64,000 nt of DNA from assembly GCA_964023205.1 (NCBI GenBank), contig OZ026851.1, positions 8,969,637-9,033,636 of the forward strand, given 5' to 3'. Positions 23,280 to 35,232 of this stretch are shown here, in pieces (position 1 is the stretch's first letter; each line of letters begins with the position of its first letter). Made by a program: the position numbers and the translations under genes. The stretch comes from Lutraria lutraria. Lineage: Eukaryota; Mollusca; Bivalvia; Venerida; Mactridae. The notes beneath the pieces are model-generated. The model worked only from the letters and a program-made list of their open reading frames with translations. It searched no databases and had not been told where the DNA came from.

Positions 23280-26200
23280 GTATTTGTCTATTTTGTATTG
23301 GGTATATTTCTGAAAGATGAATTTCAAAACAGACAGAGGCATTGATATCTCTATGCAATATATACTTGTAATTTAAGAACTTTCTATGTGGACAACTTGA
23401 GAAATAAATCTAAGGAATTTTATTGCAACACATACATGATATTCCCCTATCATCTATTGGAAGTTTTATTGTTCCTAAATCTACAGTCTATCAACTGACA
23501 ATTCTATGACAGTGGTATTGTCAAAAACATTATTTGTTAGTGCCAACAACTCCCATGGTGTGTGTCTGCTGTATAAATGTAACAAAAATTGCACAGATGT
23601 ATATTTAATCAGTCTAGAGAAATTTCCTTCTAGATTTGATGTGGTACAAACATTATAATTGAATTCTAAAGTAGTATAATATTGATAAAAAAGTGATCTT
23701 TTTAGCCCTTGTCTGAATAACATATAATTGTTTCAAAATGTTTAAATTTGACAACATAAAAGTAAACTATCAAATCAGCAACCAATTTCTCAACTTTATT
23801 CACAAAAGAGCATGATCTATCTCACAAGCTTCTCACTGCTTTGAATTCAAAACCCATCAAGGACTGTACAAATTTCATACGTGAGGAAAGTGTCCAGCTT
23901 GGTGTACCTTCACAGGAGTAAGCCTGAGTCTTCCTCTGCCGTCAAAGCTACTGTATGAGCCTCACTTTTAGTGCGTCAATAACCCCCAGTGAAGAAAAAA
24001 GAAAAAAAAACACCTCACTATATAAATTGTGTTTAACAAGCGGCTCAATTTCTGAAGCCACTTAGTTATCAATTGGTTCGAATAACAAGCATGTATCATG
24101 CAACAATACAGCAACAATATTGTACAAAAAAATCGTACAATTCACCAGGATAGAGTTGTTTTGTTGAAGCTGAGTCTTCAAAAAATTATTTTTTTCAAAC
24201 AGTTCTTTAATGCCATTTACAGCCAAGCATGTAAACAACAGACTCTAAAGGGAGGGCATAATATATACACAGTCCAGGGCCTTTAAATATCCACAGGCTT
24301 ATTTTGTCAATCACAAAAATCAGTAAGTGCCAAAGCGCAACAATTTAAATCGATAGCTAACAGTTTCATTATTTTTTTTATTTCTTATTTTACTTAACAC
24401 ATAACCATGAAGTATATACAAATAATAGTCTGTATTATCTTCTCCAGTATGTTTTCTATTTAAAAGATTCTATTTACCCTCAACATCATCTTGTTAATTG
24501 AATTTTAATGGATAAAATTTGACAGCTATTTGTCTGTCATTGGTAAAGGAATGAAGAAGAACTAACATATACTATCCCATAGGCAACAAAATCACAAGTG
24601 GATAGGAAAATTACCTTGACCTAGCACGCACACCTTTTTATATTTATTTTGACAATTTACACCAGACTGTTAACATATAGACAATCAAACAAACAAAAAA
24701 TCCAGGAGAAATATAAAGAATTTCTCTGAGCTCCTCTTCCCTTGGCTTGTGATATATAGCATAAAATTCGAAATATGAACGTTATCAAATATAAGCACAA
24801 AATAATGTCTCATTTTCAGCACAATAAAGGATCTGCATTTAAACTGATAATATATCTACAATAGGTGATAAAAGGTCTCAAAATAATTCTCTTGTGATCT
24901 GATTGTAATTCTATAATTACCAGCACACTGTTTGTTTCAGCTACTGCGTAAAGATGAGATAATGCAGGAACTTCAATGAACCTTTTATGTTCCATTTATT
25001 TGATATCCCAGAAGTACTATTCACTGAGGAAAAACTGTTTATTTTACTTTCATGTGTGGTTGCACAAAATGCTTATTATCCCTTTCAAGACATAAAAAAT
25101 CAACATGCGCAAAGCTTATAAATTACATAAGAAGAGTAAGCCTATTTCACCTAGGAAACAGAAGGCTCAAAGGTTAAACATATCTAATCAAACATAATGC
25201 ACTTGTATAAAAAAGCAATTTAATCGAAGAAAGTTTTGCTAATCACTTTGTTTTATGGAAATTTTATGACGTAAAAAATGCAACTGAGGACAATTAAAAT
25301 GGTGTTTTAATCTGTGCATCAATGAATTGTGTTTTACAAATTTAGCAACAATTTGGCGTAATGCATATGTCAGTATTTCATTAATCAACTTCATCAATTA
25401 GGAAGATTTACCAATTAATTAATTCTGTTTTATTATCTTTATCAATTTATGGATATTTAAATCTCGGAATATCACCAAATAGTTTCAATGTTATTTTTTG
25501 ATATACTCATAACAATATTGCTACTGCATACTAATAGTTATTTTGTTTCAATCAATGAAATTTTTGTTTCACTTTTCAGTCACAGCAACAAAAATATTCT
25601 AATCAGTAAATGGTGTGTAAAAAACAGAAATTTCTCATTTAAGGTTTAAGTAATCAAATGCCACTTTATAGTTCCAGGCAGTGCTTCTAGATGCATTATG
25701 AAAGTGTCAGTTTGGTGTATGTGAAAACAGAACTATAATCTTTAATGGAGAAATATCCAGCACTCTGACTCTGAAAACATATTTTTCTTCTAGAATCTAA
25801 TCATTCACAGAAAGCAGATACAGCAGCTGTGTGAGAATGATCAGCTGTAGGTGTTGATCTATTGCATAAAGCAATCCCTGATAAGCAATCAATCTACCAC
25901 AGAAATAAAACATAATCTCTTTAAAACTTGTCTGGATCCATTTTTAACTGTTTATCCTGACAGAAATTACAAATAAACATCACAAATTGGTGATAAAAAG
26001 TTCGTCCTTTAAGAAGATCAAACTTTTTTTCTGATTTGAAATAAGATAACATAAACAAACACATGTAATTAAAGTGTTGGTTTACACTATTAAAAGTCTC
26101 TTCATTCTTAGATTAAGGGATAAATGAGAAGACCATTATGTCATAATGACCCAACTTCTTGCACCTGTACAGGTAATCATTTAAGTGCCAATGCACTACT

Positions 26201-26355
26201 CTTTTCTATATATTTGTAAAAATATTATGACATATGGACAAACAATTACAATTACAAAACTTGAAAAGCACAAACAATTAGGGGGAGATTAATTGAAAAC
26301 ACAGGTTAATCAGGAATGATCTAATTTTGTAACTGGGTAAAAAAATTATATTTAG
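23280..26355. other. About 3 kb of AT-rich DNA, no gene or repeat recognised
   Basis: Frames of 80 codons (-, 23481-23723) and 62 codons (+, 24098-24286) show no domain. Poly-A runs occur near 23995-24010. I saw no inverted-terminus pair, tRNA-like head or tandem array. It is the longest stretch in the window without an identified element. Confidence 0.5.
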
Positions 26356-26360
26356 AACAA

Positions 26361-26500
26361 ACAAGAGTGCCACAAGTGGTGTCAATGCTCATCTGTTCAC
26401 CACCTCAGTGAAATCTATCCACCTATGAAGTTTCATGTTGTTCCTGTTGTTATAGTGTCTGAGTTATGGGTAACATTGAAGTTTTGCACGCCACAGTAAT
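26361..26500 (+). mobile_element. Hairpin-ended element fragment HE-H
   Basis: It starts acaagagtgccacaagtggt (hairpin GCCAC-aa-GTGG), then gtcaatgctcatctg. The body has tatgaagtttcatgttg and gagttatgggtaac, phrases typical of this element group. No 3' microsatellite or terminal G-block follows, so it is 3'-truncated or ends diffusely. Confidence 0.5.
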
Positions 26501-26504
26501 CACA

Positions 26505-27700
26505 ATGGCCAGACTTTTTCTTTGAAAAACATGCAACCAAATCGTAAATTTCTGAATCATGGTTATATTCATTTTAATTAATTTTGATGCATCTTCATAT
26601 TCAAGATGAAAACATTGTCCCCTATTCAAGTTATACTCATCACAGAACTGAAAACAACTTCCTTATTACTTCTCACTACCGTTGGACTTAAATGGACAGT
26701 AATGCTCATTAATACTGATAGCCTACAATCTTACATTAGGCAACATTATTTTGAATCACATCATTAACAAGTAGGAAACATACAAAACATGTTTATAACA
26801 AAATCGAAAAATATTCTATTGAAACAAATTTCACATAAACCAGAATTATTGTCATGGTTACTTGATAATGTTCCATGATTGTTAGAGTGCATCTGTTCAA
26901 ATTACGATACTAATAGGGTATTGTTTAAAACATCATCAAATCGCAAGGTGCTTTTAGGGACATTATTTAATCAATTAGTGACATCATATCATGTACAAAT
27001 GGAAAACATCGCAATCAATTATGTTTAATGCAAAATTTCAACAGATTTAATTGAGAATTATTCAGTATTGTTTTACAGCAATAATGTAACATGTCCATAT
27101 AAGGCCAAAGTTTTCACAAAATCATTTTAATTTTAACTTTTTTCTGTACTCACATTTCACATTAAACATTACCTCTGGCCTATGCCTAACTCAGCAGCTA
27201 AGCTTTGCCTCTATAAATAAAGTCTTTACCATTATAATTTATGCAAAGCTTTTTTGGAGACCTTTTTGTTGCTTCTCTGACAAATAATACATTCCACAGA
27301 ATGGTTTTTAATGCTTTTATTTTCAGTGGAGATTAACGGCAATTTTGCCGCAGAATAGTCATATGAATTATAACACTGAGTTTGAAACTTTGAAACTTGA
27401 GATTTGATTAAACGCCTATTTCTACTAATAAATTCATATTCAATGGCGTTGTACTATGAAAAACAAAAATAAAGAATAGATGAAAATACACAAATATACA
27501 CTTCAGAATGCACATGTAGTAGACAAAGTTTATCAATTACACACAGTTGAAATAATGCAAACAGTTCTTGAAGTAGTATGACTTCAATATACGTTTGAAA
27601 CTGTCCACAAACTTAAAGTAAAAGTTGTTTGTCGTGTGAATATACTGTCTTATTTTCATAGAATATTTCAAAGAACTAAATGCATAGAACTGAAAAATGC
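26505..27700. other. AT-rich DNA, no gene recognised
   Basis: A 64-codon minus-strand frame (27537-27731) reaches into the MITE fragment at 27704. No repeats were recognised. Confidence 0.5.
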
Positions 27701-27703
27701 ATG

Positions 27704-27800
27704 TACAGTCAAACCTGTGAACAAAGGTCACCCTTGGGAAAGACTAAATATGACCTTTATTGACAGGTGACCTTTATTCAGAGGTCATTTTGTTTTTAAT
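27704..27800 (-). mobile_element. Truncated TA-flanked MITE, same family as 58525-58718
   Basis: It starts tacagtcaaacctg and continues aacaaaggtcaccc, tgacctttattgacagg and gacctttattcagaggtc. This follows the reverse complement of 58620-58720 almost base by base. The other end is not present. The CAGTCAAACC terminus next to TA recalls pogo/Tigger-type MITEs. Confidence 0.6.
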
Positions 27801-27814
27801 AATTTCTCCACATA

Positions 27815-27940
27815 TGGAGGAAAATCAACATTTTTGTCATATTTTGATAGAAGGCTATAACTTGCTGCAATAGGGAATCAAACCTGGACCTCAGGGTTAC
27901 AAGTCAAGTGCAATAACCACTGGACCACGGCCGCAGAGTG
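27815..27940 (-). repeat. tRNA-derived SINE, minus strand
   Basis: Read on the minus strand, the head is gccgtggtccagtggttat, then some 40 bases later ggtttgattccc, a good B box. The flanking atatggaggaaaatcaac and aaggctataacttgctg recur at 42283-42350 beside a worn copy of the same head. The element is thus repeated rather than a functional tRNA gene. Confidence 0.65.
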
Positions 27941-28114
27941 TAGGTAAAAAGAAAGGATCATGGCAAGCAACGGTCTCATTGGTCTAGGTCAAGGAAGGAA
28001 TGCTCATACATGTGAAGCCAAAGGCTGAATGAAAATAATGTCCATTAATATATTCAAAAATATATTCAATTATTTTAAATAATTATTCAAATTCACAATT
28101 TCATTCATGTCAAA

Positions 28115-28306
28115 TTTTGGAAACTGAACAATAGTTCAACTATAACCATAGCCATCACTTACTAGATTCACATATTTTTTTTTGCAGGCCAGTGTACTAC
28201 GTTCTTCTACATCCGCCATGCTATTGTTAGACTAGTTCCGGTTCCATGTTGCAGTGCAAGTGTACTTAGTTCAGTTTACATGAGTACCTTCAGTACTATG
28301 ATTTTA
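28115..28306 (-). mobile_element. Family I MITE, copy 4
   Basis: A full-length copy with ttttggaaactgaacaatag, ccatagccatcacttac, catccgccatg, gttagactagttcc, catgttgcagtgcaag and tgagtaccttcagtac. It provides the uninterrupted sequence (tacttagttcagttt) that shows where the TTAA element entered copy 1. Confidence 0.75.
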
Positions 28307-28309
28307 ATA

Positions 28310-28800
28310 AATGACCTGATCAGTATATAATTCAATTAATCTCCATGGTAACAAACCAACATGAACACACCTCAACAAGTACCCAAGCCTAGGTGGTCTT
28401 AAATAAACACACTTAACATATTTTTTATCTAAACTAAACAAACTGACCATAAAGTATAGGCATTTTGGATATTAAACTGTTTAGGCAGAAAGAATACTTG
28501 TGTTTCAGGATATCCAAAACAATTTTTCAGGCTTCCATCAACAGTATAATGGCTTGCAGACTGAATTCCTGGATCACAGTCCAGTTCTTACACAAGGTGA
28601 TAAATATTTTTGAGTTTAATGTCTATTTTCACCAGTATTTCATTTATGTTTTGCTGGCATTAAACTAAGCCAGTTCCTCTCAATTATGTTACCTGTTAAT
28701 GGCAGTATTAACCTTGCTCTCCACAAGTATTGACAGTCAAATTCTCCAGGCGAATGATTATTGGCAGTGTACCGATGACAAATGAATGGTCACACAGAAC
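28310..28800. other. No gene recognised
   Basis: A 67-codon plus-strand frame at 28465-28668 shows no domain. No repeat was recognised. Confidence 0.45.
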
Positions 28801-28804
28801 ATGT

Positions 28805-28880
28805 GTGGTGCCCAGGGTTTGAACTCAAGAACCCTCTGTCCGAAGTCCTATAATAGTTCTACCTATTGAGCTAAGGCCAA
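28805..28880 (-). repeat. tRNA-like SINE head, minus strand
   Basis: On the minus strand it reads ccttagctcaataggtaga and later gagttcaaaccctgggc. These are the spacing and sequence of A and B boxes of a tRNA-derived SINE. The acceptor stem is not closed well, so a functional tRNA is unlikely. Confidence 0.55.
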
Positions 28881-28884
28881 AAAA

Positions 28885-29550
28885 TAGGTTTTTAATTATC
28901 CAACTAACTCTACCCCTTACTTAAAACTTAGAGAAAAGAACTATGAACCGTAATAATCACATATACTGTAGAAGTACAGTAGAGACACATGTGTTATAAT
29001 GGTAAAAGACTGCCACATGATAATTTTGCAACAAGCAGAATTGATTAGTGTTTATGCAACAAAATCTTACATTGTCAACATGATCTGAAACCAAACATGC
29101 AAACAGCAATTAAGAACAACCTGTTATTGTAATTAGCATCTTGTCACAGAAAAATTATAGCCATATAAGGAAAAGATAGAAGAACTGGTTCTGATTGTCA
29201 TTATCAATGCGCCATTAGCTGCAAAAAAAGATAAAAGATTTTGATTCTCTCAATTTTATGTCTGATGCACATTTTATATTCGGTAAACTCCATGAAAATT
29301 GCCTTTAATGAGAATTTCTTCTCACAAAAATGGTACTGAATTGATGCTATGAAGACAATTAGCCAAGGTTTAGTCTAATAAAGCAGATTAAGAAATTTGC
29401 AGAAACAAAAGGTGAAATTATTTAACAGATCAAGCCTAAGTTGTTCATGGGAAATTTAATTTATAATGCTTGTATATATTAAATACAGTTCTAAGAAACG
29501 GTTTTATGGTACAGTAGATTTTCCTGGGTTTTGTATCACTCCTTACTTTG
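28885..29550. other. No gene recognised
   Basis: AT-rich stretch with no open frame over 60 codons and no repeat recognised. Confidence 0.5.
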
Positions 29551-29554
29551 TTAC

Positions 29555-29635
29555 GAATGATCGGTGGTCTAGTGGTAATGCGCCGGACTACTGATTCAAA
29601 GGTCATGGGTTTTAACTGGATTCAATTGACATCAA
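29555..29635 (+). repeat. tRNA-like SINE head
   Basis: The sequence tcggtggtctagtggtaatg and later catgggttttaact follow the A-box/B-box layout of tRNA-derived SINEs (resembling the head of a glycine- or glutamate-type tRNA). The B box is degraded (gggtttt in place of gggttcg). Confidence 0.5.
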
Positions 29636-29689
29636 ATTATTCAGGACAATTCTAGACATAATAAATGCAAAAGTATCTCAAAATAAATG

Positions 29690-29707
29690 CCCCCCCCCCC
29701 CCTCCCC
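29690..29707. repeat. Poly-C tract
   Basis: Thirteen consecutive C bases are followed by tccccc. A similar run of twelve C is at 41975-41986. Such tracts are length-unstable and are a likely source of assembly error. Confidence 0.8.
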
Positions 29708-29934
29708 CATCAGTTCATTACATTTTACAGTAATTTTTCAATATTTTCAGATTATGAACCATTTCTAAATGCACTGGATGTTAATATTGAATGGTTATGA
29801 CATATTTAATGTGGTGAGTTACATTTTAAAATTTTAAAGACAGAGTGGAGAGGCCAATTAAAAAGAAAGCAATTTTAATTAGTTTGATATTAATTATTCT
29901 AAGAACCTTGTTCTTCATTCAACTCCCCTTTTTA

Positions 29935-30095
29935 GAGACAGATACAAGGTTCTCAATAAATTTGTGGCTAACAGGCCATAAAGCTAAACTCACAGGCTTG
30001 CTAGGATGGTGGTTCCAGGCATTTTTCCAGCCATATTTTTAAAGCTTTGAGATTTCTACTCTGCCCAAACTCGTTTCTAAATCAACCTGTGGCCA
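29935..30095 (+). repeat. Dispersed repeat family J, copy 1
   Basis: Phrases in order are ttctcaataaatttgtggct, aacaggcc, aaagctaaactcacaggc, gagatttctactctgcccaa and actcgtttctaa. The same order occurs at 41895-42055 (ttctcaataagtttgtggct, aacaggcctaaaggct, aacaggccagc, cactcatttctaa). There is no coding capacity and no clear terminus. Confidence 0.6.
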
Positions 30096-30099
30096 GTTG

Positions 30100-30640
30100 T
30101 TAGTGAGAACCCTGCAAATACAGGCCTGAAATGGAGTCAATGCTTTTCTGGAATGATGCAAGGCTTCATGATGATATAACAGTACTTTTCCACATGGTAC
30201 AGAAAAATTAAATAAATATTTTGGATGATAAATTCTCCACTCTCTGAGATCCAACTAGACTTGACTCTTCAGAGACATCTCCCTCAGTTCTTGTCTGTAC
30301 TCTTTACAGTTCCATGCATTATTTATCTTACAGAATTTGCGAAACTACAAATTTAAGACTGTTAAAATGAATGGCAAGAATTGAACTGAACGTGATATAA
30401 ATCACATGATCTGGTAGACAGATAAGAGAAAAAATTAAGGATTTTTGTGATGTTTGTGGATTTTAAGCAGCACTCAGACAGTTCACATTTTTAGATAAAA
30501 CCTACGCAGAAATATTTACTGTAGGCTTATTTAGTAACCTGTGAGAACTTCACAGCTTCATTCCTATAAAGTTTCATGTCAGACTTGAAGATTCAAGCCC
30601 AAAAAGTAGGTGTAGGTAATCATTGTGCCAGTGTCATTAA
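30100..30640. other. No gene recognised
   Basis: A 71-codon minus-strand frame (30039-30254) overlaps the repeat J copy. Nothing else is visible. Confidence 0.45.
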
Positions 30641-30641
30641 T

Positions 30642-30826
30642 ATCAAAGTACTGAAAGTACTCATGGAAACTGAACATACATAGACTTGCTCTGCAATATG
30701 AAATGGGAACTAATTCAACAATGGCACGGCGGATGGATAAACGTAGCACTTAGGTCTGCATTGAAATTCATGCGTGCCGAGCGAGTGACGACTATAAAAA
30801 GATGAACTATTTTTCAGTTTCCATGA
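30642..30826 (+). mobile_element. Family I MITE, copy 5
   Basis: It begins atcaaagtactgaaagtact and catggaaactgaac, includes gacttgctctgcaatatg and aaattcatgcgtgccgagc, and ends with tttttcagtttccatgag. The terminal catggaaactgaa and ttcagtttccatg are mutual inverted repeats of 13 bases. They are the clearest terminal inverted repeats in this family. Confidence 0.75.
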
Positions 30827-30829
30827 GTT

Positions 30830-31530
30830 TCCCAAACATTTGTTTGGGTTTAAGTTTCTGAGCATGTTGTTCCAATGGTTCTTCGTAGCACTTTTGGACC
30901 ACTTGTACTCCTATCTCTGCCATAGGGGTCTGACACAAGCAATTTGAGCCAGATCATGGGATGAAAAATATATATAGACATATTCTTTGTCCATTTTTTT
31001 TCACAAATAGCTTGAGTCAGACTCCTATGGTCTTTGCTTGAAAACAGAAAAAAGTTTTCTAACATTCACTCCTTTTGGTGTACAGTATTTCATCTTTTTG
31101 GTGAGGTTGTAGAATTATTTTCTTTAAGTGAAGTTTTTTGCTATACAATATGTCTATGATACCATACACTATGCCTGATCAAAACACTAGATTCAGTACT
31201 TAATTGTAACTCAGTCATTTATAGAATAAAAACGAAAAACTTACGTGTTCTCATTCTTTGATTCTTCCAAGGTTTTGTTCAACTTATAACAATTTTATAA
31301 CAGAGACAGATTACGCAGTGATATCAAAAGGTTAAAGATACAGGATACAATTAAAATGTGTGAAGTTCCTTACATGCAAACAAAGACCTTAGAGTACCAC
31401 TCCAGAGAACAGCAATATAGCCATTCAAATAGATAAAAAGGTCTAGTTAAAACCTATATTGTCACGCTCTAAAGGTTAAGAAAGTGCAAAACATTAATGT
31501 TAACATAAATTACCTTCAAAACAATAAACA
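30830..31530. other. No gene recognised
   Basis: A 71-codon minus-strand frame (30850-31065) has no recognisable domain. No repeat was identified. Confidence 0.45.
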
Positions 31531-31536
31531 GGATTA

Positions 31537-31840
31537 ACTAGAGCTGTCACAGATCTGACTAATACCCCCACTGCCGCTTTGACATTAATAATGCAATAAT
31601 ACACTATACGGCTAAGTTCAAGGGTACATATCTCTGCAATGAGTGAAGCTCTGGGCATGAAAAATGTTTCTCTCACATCTACACTTGATGGTGATAACAT
31701 ATTTCAAGTTTCATTGCAATCGCTTAAAAAAATGTGGAAGTAGTTTGCTCCACAAACTTATGCGGACCGACCGACCAACAACCAACGGACAGAGTGACTC
31801 CAATATACCCCCTCTCAAACTTTGTTTGTGGGGCCATAAT
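31537..31840 (+). mobile_element. Hairpin-ended element HE-A, copy 2 (most complete)
   Basis: It starts actagagctgtcacagatc and tgactaataccccc. The body has gcaataatacactatacgg, catctctgcaatgagtg, atctacacttgatggtg and atttcaagtttcattgc. The tetranucleotide part is gcggaccgaccgaccaac, and it ends with ctttgtttgtggggccataat. At about 304 bp it is a good reference for the family. The hairpin stem GTCAC against GTGAC is intact in copy 3 and one base off here. Confidence 0.8.
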
Positions 31841-31844
31841 GATT

Positions 31845-33305
31845 TGGGAATATCTTATAAATATTGTCCCAATCATTTACGTTTCTATTTCAAACCAAGG
31901 ACATACGCTCAGCTAATAGAATAAATAGATCATCCTTGACAACCCATCTCTCATACCGTAATATACAGCTAAGGTAATTCTTACTGTTAGCTAATTTGTC
32001 AAAGAGTTATTTCTAACTACAAGGTAATCTGATAAGGAGCTAATTCTAAATATTAGGTAATTTGTCAAAGAGTTATTCTTAAACTTCCTCTTTGCAAGGA
32101 ATTTTTGGTTCATTTCAAAACGTAATCAAACAAAAATACTCCTGGGACATTTTGATTCATTTTTCAAAGAGCTTTACCATAAACAACAATAAAAGGAACT
32201 ATTTGGTTCTGAGATAAAAAAAAGATCAACTTAAATATTCAGGAATGATAATCACAATGATGAGAGCAGAAGCTGGGAACAAGTTGGATTCAGAGACCAA
32301 TAGGGAACCGTGGCAACAGGCCTTTGTTTGTTAACCTGTAACCCACTTTCACGTCAGATTCCCTGACAGCTCAGTGTTCACTAGAAGGCTAAATCTAAAT
32401 TGTAGCAGGTTTTATTCATCAATTATTTTTTATTTTTTGGTTTATATTTCATTTGGATTGACAAAAAGTAGGTGGCGCTATAGGTTTTCAAGTAGAAGGT
32501 GATACTGCCGGCCGCGGGACTTCTGGAGAACACTGTCACATCTTCATTAAAAGCTTTTATTATTGTAAACTAGATTATTTATTCAATTATAGACATCAGC
32601 TCCATTCCTTCCTTGTATGATTGAAAAACAATTCTGAAAATGTAGAATCTATTCATTATAGAAACCTTGGGGTAATTCTTGCATGCACAGCACATTCGGT
32701 GCACCTATAGTACTTACTAAACCAGCAAGAACAGAATAATAAAATCAAAGCTTTGAAATTAGAAAATATTCGAAGAATGGCATTAAAATGATCAGATCAC
32801 AATGCTGTACAGTCTGCAATAGTCACATATTGCATGTAGTAAATAGAAAGTGATAAAAAATTCATATGAAACTTTATCTGGTTGACTACTACACTTGGGC
32901 ATAAACATATAATATATTTAAGCTACAGTAAGATAAGCCAAAAAAAAGTTTGGCTTGAAAAAATATTTGCAACCCTTTACTTGTAAGGAAGATTATTCTG
33001 TTCTTTTGATTCATTTTGGGATTGTTTTTATGACTGAAATATGTCGGCAAACTTTTTATGTTTAACAAGAAAACTGAACTAACAAGATACACTCATTGAT
33101 ATTATTTTGGAGATGTTATGCTCATGAACATTTTGACCAAGTTTGATGAGAACTGAATGGGAAATTTTCTACTTAGAGAGCAGACAACTATTTCACAGGT
33201 ATTCCCACAAAACGTCCCATCAAGATGATATTATAGCATTGAACAGTGCAATGTTAGTTGAAAATGGTTCTCATAATGAAATGACAACTAGGCTAATACA
33301 AAAAT
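31845..33305. other. No gene recognised; small direct repeat
   Basis: The phrase taatttgtcaaagagttatt occurs at 31992 and 32058 (66 bp apart) within a diverged local duplication. A GC-rich island (gccggccgcgg) lies at about 32508. Frames of 60-67 codons show no domain. Confidence 0.5.
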
Positions 33306-33740
33306 TAAAACTAGAGCTGTCATAGAAGTGACTAATACCCCTGCCGCCGCTTTGACACTTATACTGCACTAGTACACTATCAGTGTCCGATCTAGGATTT
33401 TGAAAGTAGGGGGGACTTTCCCCCCTATCTTAAAAAATGTGGGGGGATTTTTTTAAAGTATGGGGGCGTGTTCATATTAACATCAGAAAACTCATCGGAT
33501 CTCGATGCATCGATACCCACACAGGTGTCAATCGGTGCCTCATCAAAATCCGTTAAAGACGGTAGTTTTATCCGGATTCAAGAGAGTTTTACATTTTGGG
33601 GTACTTCACGTATCGAAAAAGTTGGTAATTTTCCTTTTTGACGGCTGTGACATTGTCATTGACTCATTATCAAAGTTCTTGATCGTCTGCTTTATAGCGA
33701 CGTTTAATTGCTTAGCGTGGTTTAAGTAAGTTGTATAATC

Positions 33741-35232
33741 TAGGGATGTCAAAATTAACCGAATCAAGTATCCGGATGTCTGATCCGGATATCCGGATAC
33801 TTGATTCGGTCAATTTTGACATCCGGATGTTCGGATCGATCTTTACACAGTTATTTAGTTTTTACTGTTTTATCGTAACCAGTTTTCGCGATCATCTGTT
33901 CATCGCTAATTTCATTTATTTTGAATTAATATTATATTCAATATTGACTAAAAAACGAATAATAATGAAAAACAAATACGCACAATACAATCAAACTCCG
34001 CACGTATTTTACTCAAACCGCTGCACGTGAACCGTTTCAAAGATTCACTGCCATGTTTCTATTTTAGTCCAGAAGGAACATTCCGGAATTCAAAGTTATT
34101 GTAAAGATTGCATACGTCATCATGCCGTAAACCCATCATGTCTCTATACCTGCCAGTTTGATTATGACGCGTATCTTAAGTTACACGGGTTATTTACTAA
34201 ATCGTAATGGCGAATTGTCGCTAAAACTGGACCAAAGAATGTCGGCGTCCTTTTGCTGTAACTAATTTTTCTTTGATACCAACTTCTAAAACAATTCACC
34301 GCCTTTGATTAAACCGAAATGCTACTAAAATGGGGGAAACAGGCTGTGACTGTACGGAATCTGCGTTCGGAATGACGTTTGAATTCTTTAACTCTTTAAC
34401 TTAACATATAATTATATGCAGCATAATTTGTGTTAAACAATTGAAATCGCTAACTTTGTGCAAACACATCACTTAATGCAAAAGATCAGTGCATTACTTG
34501 TTTTACTCTTATCAGGGATGCTGTAATATAGCATCCCTGCTCTTATCTACCACGTGTTGGGACTAATTACAATCAACATCGATTTGATGGGATTAACAAA
34601 TGAACGCTCCGCGCGATTGCATTATTACCCCGACGTGTTTTAATAATTGGGGTATTGAGAATGGCGCGAACAACATACAGCAAGGTTTGTGACATTATTC
34701 ACGTACAGGTTTAGGGATGGACCGAATTTTATGAAACTTTTATGGACCGATTTTTTAAAGTCGTTTTATGCTACTCAGATCGGTCTAGGGTTATGCGGTA
34801 TCACTAAATAAACTTTGAAACTTGATAATAAGTCTTTAATTATCAACATTCAATCATCAAATGACAATCTTTCATTATAATAAGACGTGTGAAAAATTAA
34901 TCGTCATTACTATTATTCAGTTTTAACATTTAAATAAAATCGCAATATATCGTACTTTAAGTAAAATGTTGATATGCGATGTCAGTAGTGTCACCGGTGT
35001 ATATTGTAGGCCTAGCATATACTATGTGTCATCACCATGACGACGTCGACTTAATTGCACCCCGTGTGTTCGACACTTCGATTATATTTTATTACAGTCG
35101 ATTTCAGCAACATTTATACGTATTTTAGACGACAGTAGTATTTTGATACGAACATCCGGATCCAAAAATCGGATCCGAACTTCGGAACGGGATCCGAACG
35201 TTCGGATATCCGGACTCCGGTTGACATCCCTA
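33741..35232. mobile_element. Inner hAT-like element, TIR TAGGGATGTCAA, exact 8-bp target duplication
   Basis: It starts TAGGGATGTCAA and ends TTGACATCCCTA. The 8-bp target duplication gtataatc is perfect (33733-33740 and 35233-35240), which is diagnostic for hAT-type insertion. The left end is part of a long hairpin: 33744-33777 pairs with 33791-33824 with one mismatch. Words of the type tccggat are dense at both ends. The 99-codon frame at 33731-34030 simply reads through this palindrome. There is no transposase, so it is non-autonomous, about 1.49 kb, and younger than the element it sits in. Confidence 0.85.
34513..34539. repeat. Palindrome shared with 1159-1180
   Basis: CAGGGATGCT-gtaatat-AGCATCCCTG is a hairpin inside the inner hAT-like element. 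Its arms are the same as those of the palindrome at 1159-1180. Confidence 0.6.

Noticed and set aside
34600..34680. ccccgacg and ggggtattg inverted words as a further hairpin-ended terminus
   Set aside because: The neighbouring sequence lacks the ACTAGA start and the microsatellite, and it lies inside the inner hAT-like element.
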